From positions 1 through 5,897 of the forward strand of contig JAJYAH010000473.1 in the NCBI GenBank assembly GCA_021779635.1: 5,897 nucleotides of DNA, written 5' to 3'. Under the pieces are notes generated by a model, which was not told the origin of the DNA, did not search any database, and was given only the letters and a program-made list of their open reading frames with translations. This document shows positions 4,944 through 5,897 of this stretch, piece by piece; within the stretch, counting starts at the first letter, position 1; each line of letters opens with the position of its first letter. The stretch is from Pseudomonadota bacterium. GTDB lineage: Bacteria; Pseudomonadota; Alphaproteobacteria; Rhizobiales; Xanthobacteraceae. Both the position numbers and the translations under genes were made by a program.

Positions 4944-5897
4944 ATGGACCTGATCATCCGCCGGGTACGGATCAGTGACGACGCGCCACTTGCGGACATC
5001 GCCATCGCGGATGGCCGGATCGCCGCCATTGAGGAGAAGATCGAGAAGACGGCCGATCAGGAGATCGACGCCGAAGGGCGCGTCGCCCTTCCCGGCTTCA
5101 TCGAGCCGCATCTGCACCTCGAGAAGGCTTTCCTGCATCGCCGGATGCCGGCGCGGCTCGGCACGCTCGAGGAAGCCATTCGCGTGACCGGCATCCTGAA
5201 ATCAAGACAGGAGCGGGAGGATGTTCTCGATCGCTCCCGCCAGGTTCTCGACATGGCCGTCAGGAACGGCACCACGCTAGTGCGTGCGCATCCCGACGTC
5301 GATCCCATCCAGGGCCTCATCGGGGTCGAAACCGCCATGCAGCTCAAGGACGAATATCGCGATCTCCTGGACTTGCAGGTCGTCGCCTTCCCGCAGGAGG
5401 GGTGGCTGAAGACCGAGGGGGTACAGCAGTTGATGGAGAGCGCGCTCGATCTCGGCGCCGATGTCGTCGGCGGCTGTCCGTACAACGAACTCAACTGGGA
5501 CGATACGTGCAGCCACATCGACAAGGTCTTCGATCTAGCGCAGAAGCGCGGCCTCGATATCGACATGCATGTCGACTTTGCCGACGATACCGCTGATCGC
5601 CGTTTCGCGACCACCGAATATATCGCTCGAAAGACCATCGATACCGGCTACCATGGCCGCGTCGCGCTCGGCCACGTCACGAGCCTTGGGTCTCTGAAAT
5701 CGGACCAGCTGAAACCCATCGCCGACCTTCTGCGCGAGGCAGACATCCACATCGTCACGCTGCCGGCTACCGACACCTATCTTGGCGGACGGCGCGACGA
5801 AGTAAATCCGCGACGTGGACTGACGCCGGTACGGGCGCTGCATGCCGCCGGGGTCAACGTCGCTTACTCCTCGAACAATATCCGCAATGCCTTCACG
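4944..5897 (+). CDS. CodA/AtzC-like amidohydrolase, 3' end outside window
   Basis: The frame is open from ATG 4944 to the last base, giving 318 residues; CodA relatives run to about 400-430. It is a metal-dependent amidohydrolase of the cytosine deaminase-like group. The N-terminal beta-sandwich strand set (MDLIIRRVRI ... DGRIAAIEE) leads into the first metal motif EPHLHLEKAF (54-63, His56 and His58). FPQEGWL (149-155) carries the Gln that binds pyrimidine in CodA. His209 (MHVDFADD) and His244 (LGHVTSL) match CodA His214 and His246. Two CodA residues differ: the catalytic Glu of HCDE is Phe212, and the metal-binding Asp of GHDD is Asn311 (SSNNIRNAFT). It is therefore unlikely to be an ordinary cytosine deaminase and may hydrolyse a different cyclic or linear amide. 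No signal peptide is present. It probably shares a transcript with the GGT-like gene. Confidence 0.92.
   Translation, partial: MDLIIRRVRISDDAPLADIAIADGRIAAIEEKIEKTADQEIDAEGRVALPGFIEPHLHLEKAFLHRRMPARLGTLEEAIRVTGILKSRQEREDVLDRSRQVLDMAVRNGTTLVRAHPDVDPIQGLIGVETAMQLKDEYRDLLDLQVVAFPQEGWLKTEGVQQLMESALDLGADVVGGCPYNELNWDDTCSHIDKVFDLAQKRGLDIDMHVDFADDTADRRFATTEYIARKTIDTGYHGRVALGHVTSLGSLKSDQLKPIADLLREADIHIVTLPATDTYLGGRRDEVNPRRGLTPVRALHAAGVNVAYSSNNIRNAFT

Overview
The window looks like chromosomal DNA of a high-GC alphaproteobacterium. Codon choice strongly favours G/C in third positions, and the gene families (a DehI-like helical protein, a PAS/HisKA_3 kinase with a NarL-type regulator, and a GGT-like hydrolase with a CodA-like amidohydrolase) fit Bradyrhizobium or a close relative. 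A decayed rhizobial-type IS5-family transposase supports this. The assignment is inferred from sequence style, not from a search.

Layout, left to right. (1) Bases 1-510 hold the C-terminal half of a plus-strand gene resembling the DehI haloacid dehalogenase family, though the catalytic aspartate appears to be missing. (2) Bases 511-1469 form a long gene-poor stretch. Its left part (540-774, minus strand) is a wrecked N-terminal fragment of an IS5-family transposase with in-frame stops and frameshifts; the rest has no gene I can recognise. (3) Bases 1470-3193 encode a two-component pair: a soluble PAS-domain histidine kinase and a NarL/FixJ-type response regulator, joined by a 4-base ATGA overlap. 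(4) Bases 3194-3315 are a compact regulatory spacer with two inverted repeats: a perfect 12-bp-arm palindrome (extendable to 17 bp) just after the regulator, and a 10-bp-arm stem whose right arm covers the ribosome binding site of the next gene. (5) Bases 3316-4908 encode a gamma-glutamyltranspeptidase-like Ntn hydrolase of the cytoplasmic YwrD/HpxW-like branch. (6) Bases 4944-5897, truncated by the window edge, encode a CodA/AtzC-like amidohydrolase.

Working model (inference): the kinase and regulator may control the downstream hydrolase/amidohydrolase pair, which looks like a short catabolic operon that breaks amide or C-N bonds in a small nitrogenous compound. The substrate cannot be read from the sequence. 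The amidohydrolase is the most unusual protein: it keeps the metal-binding histidines and the FPQEG segment of cytosine deaminase but has Phe where CodA has its catalytic Glu and Asn where CodA has its metal-binding Asp. The spacer between regulator and operon is the most structured non-coding DNA in the window.
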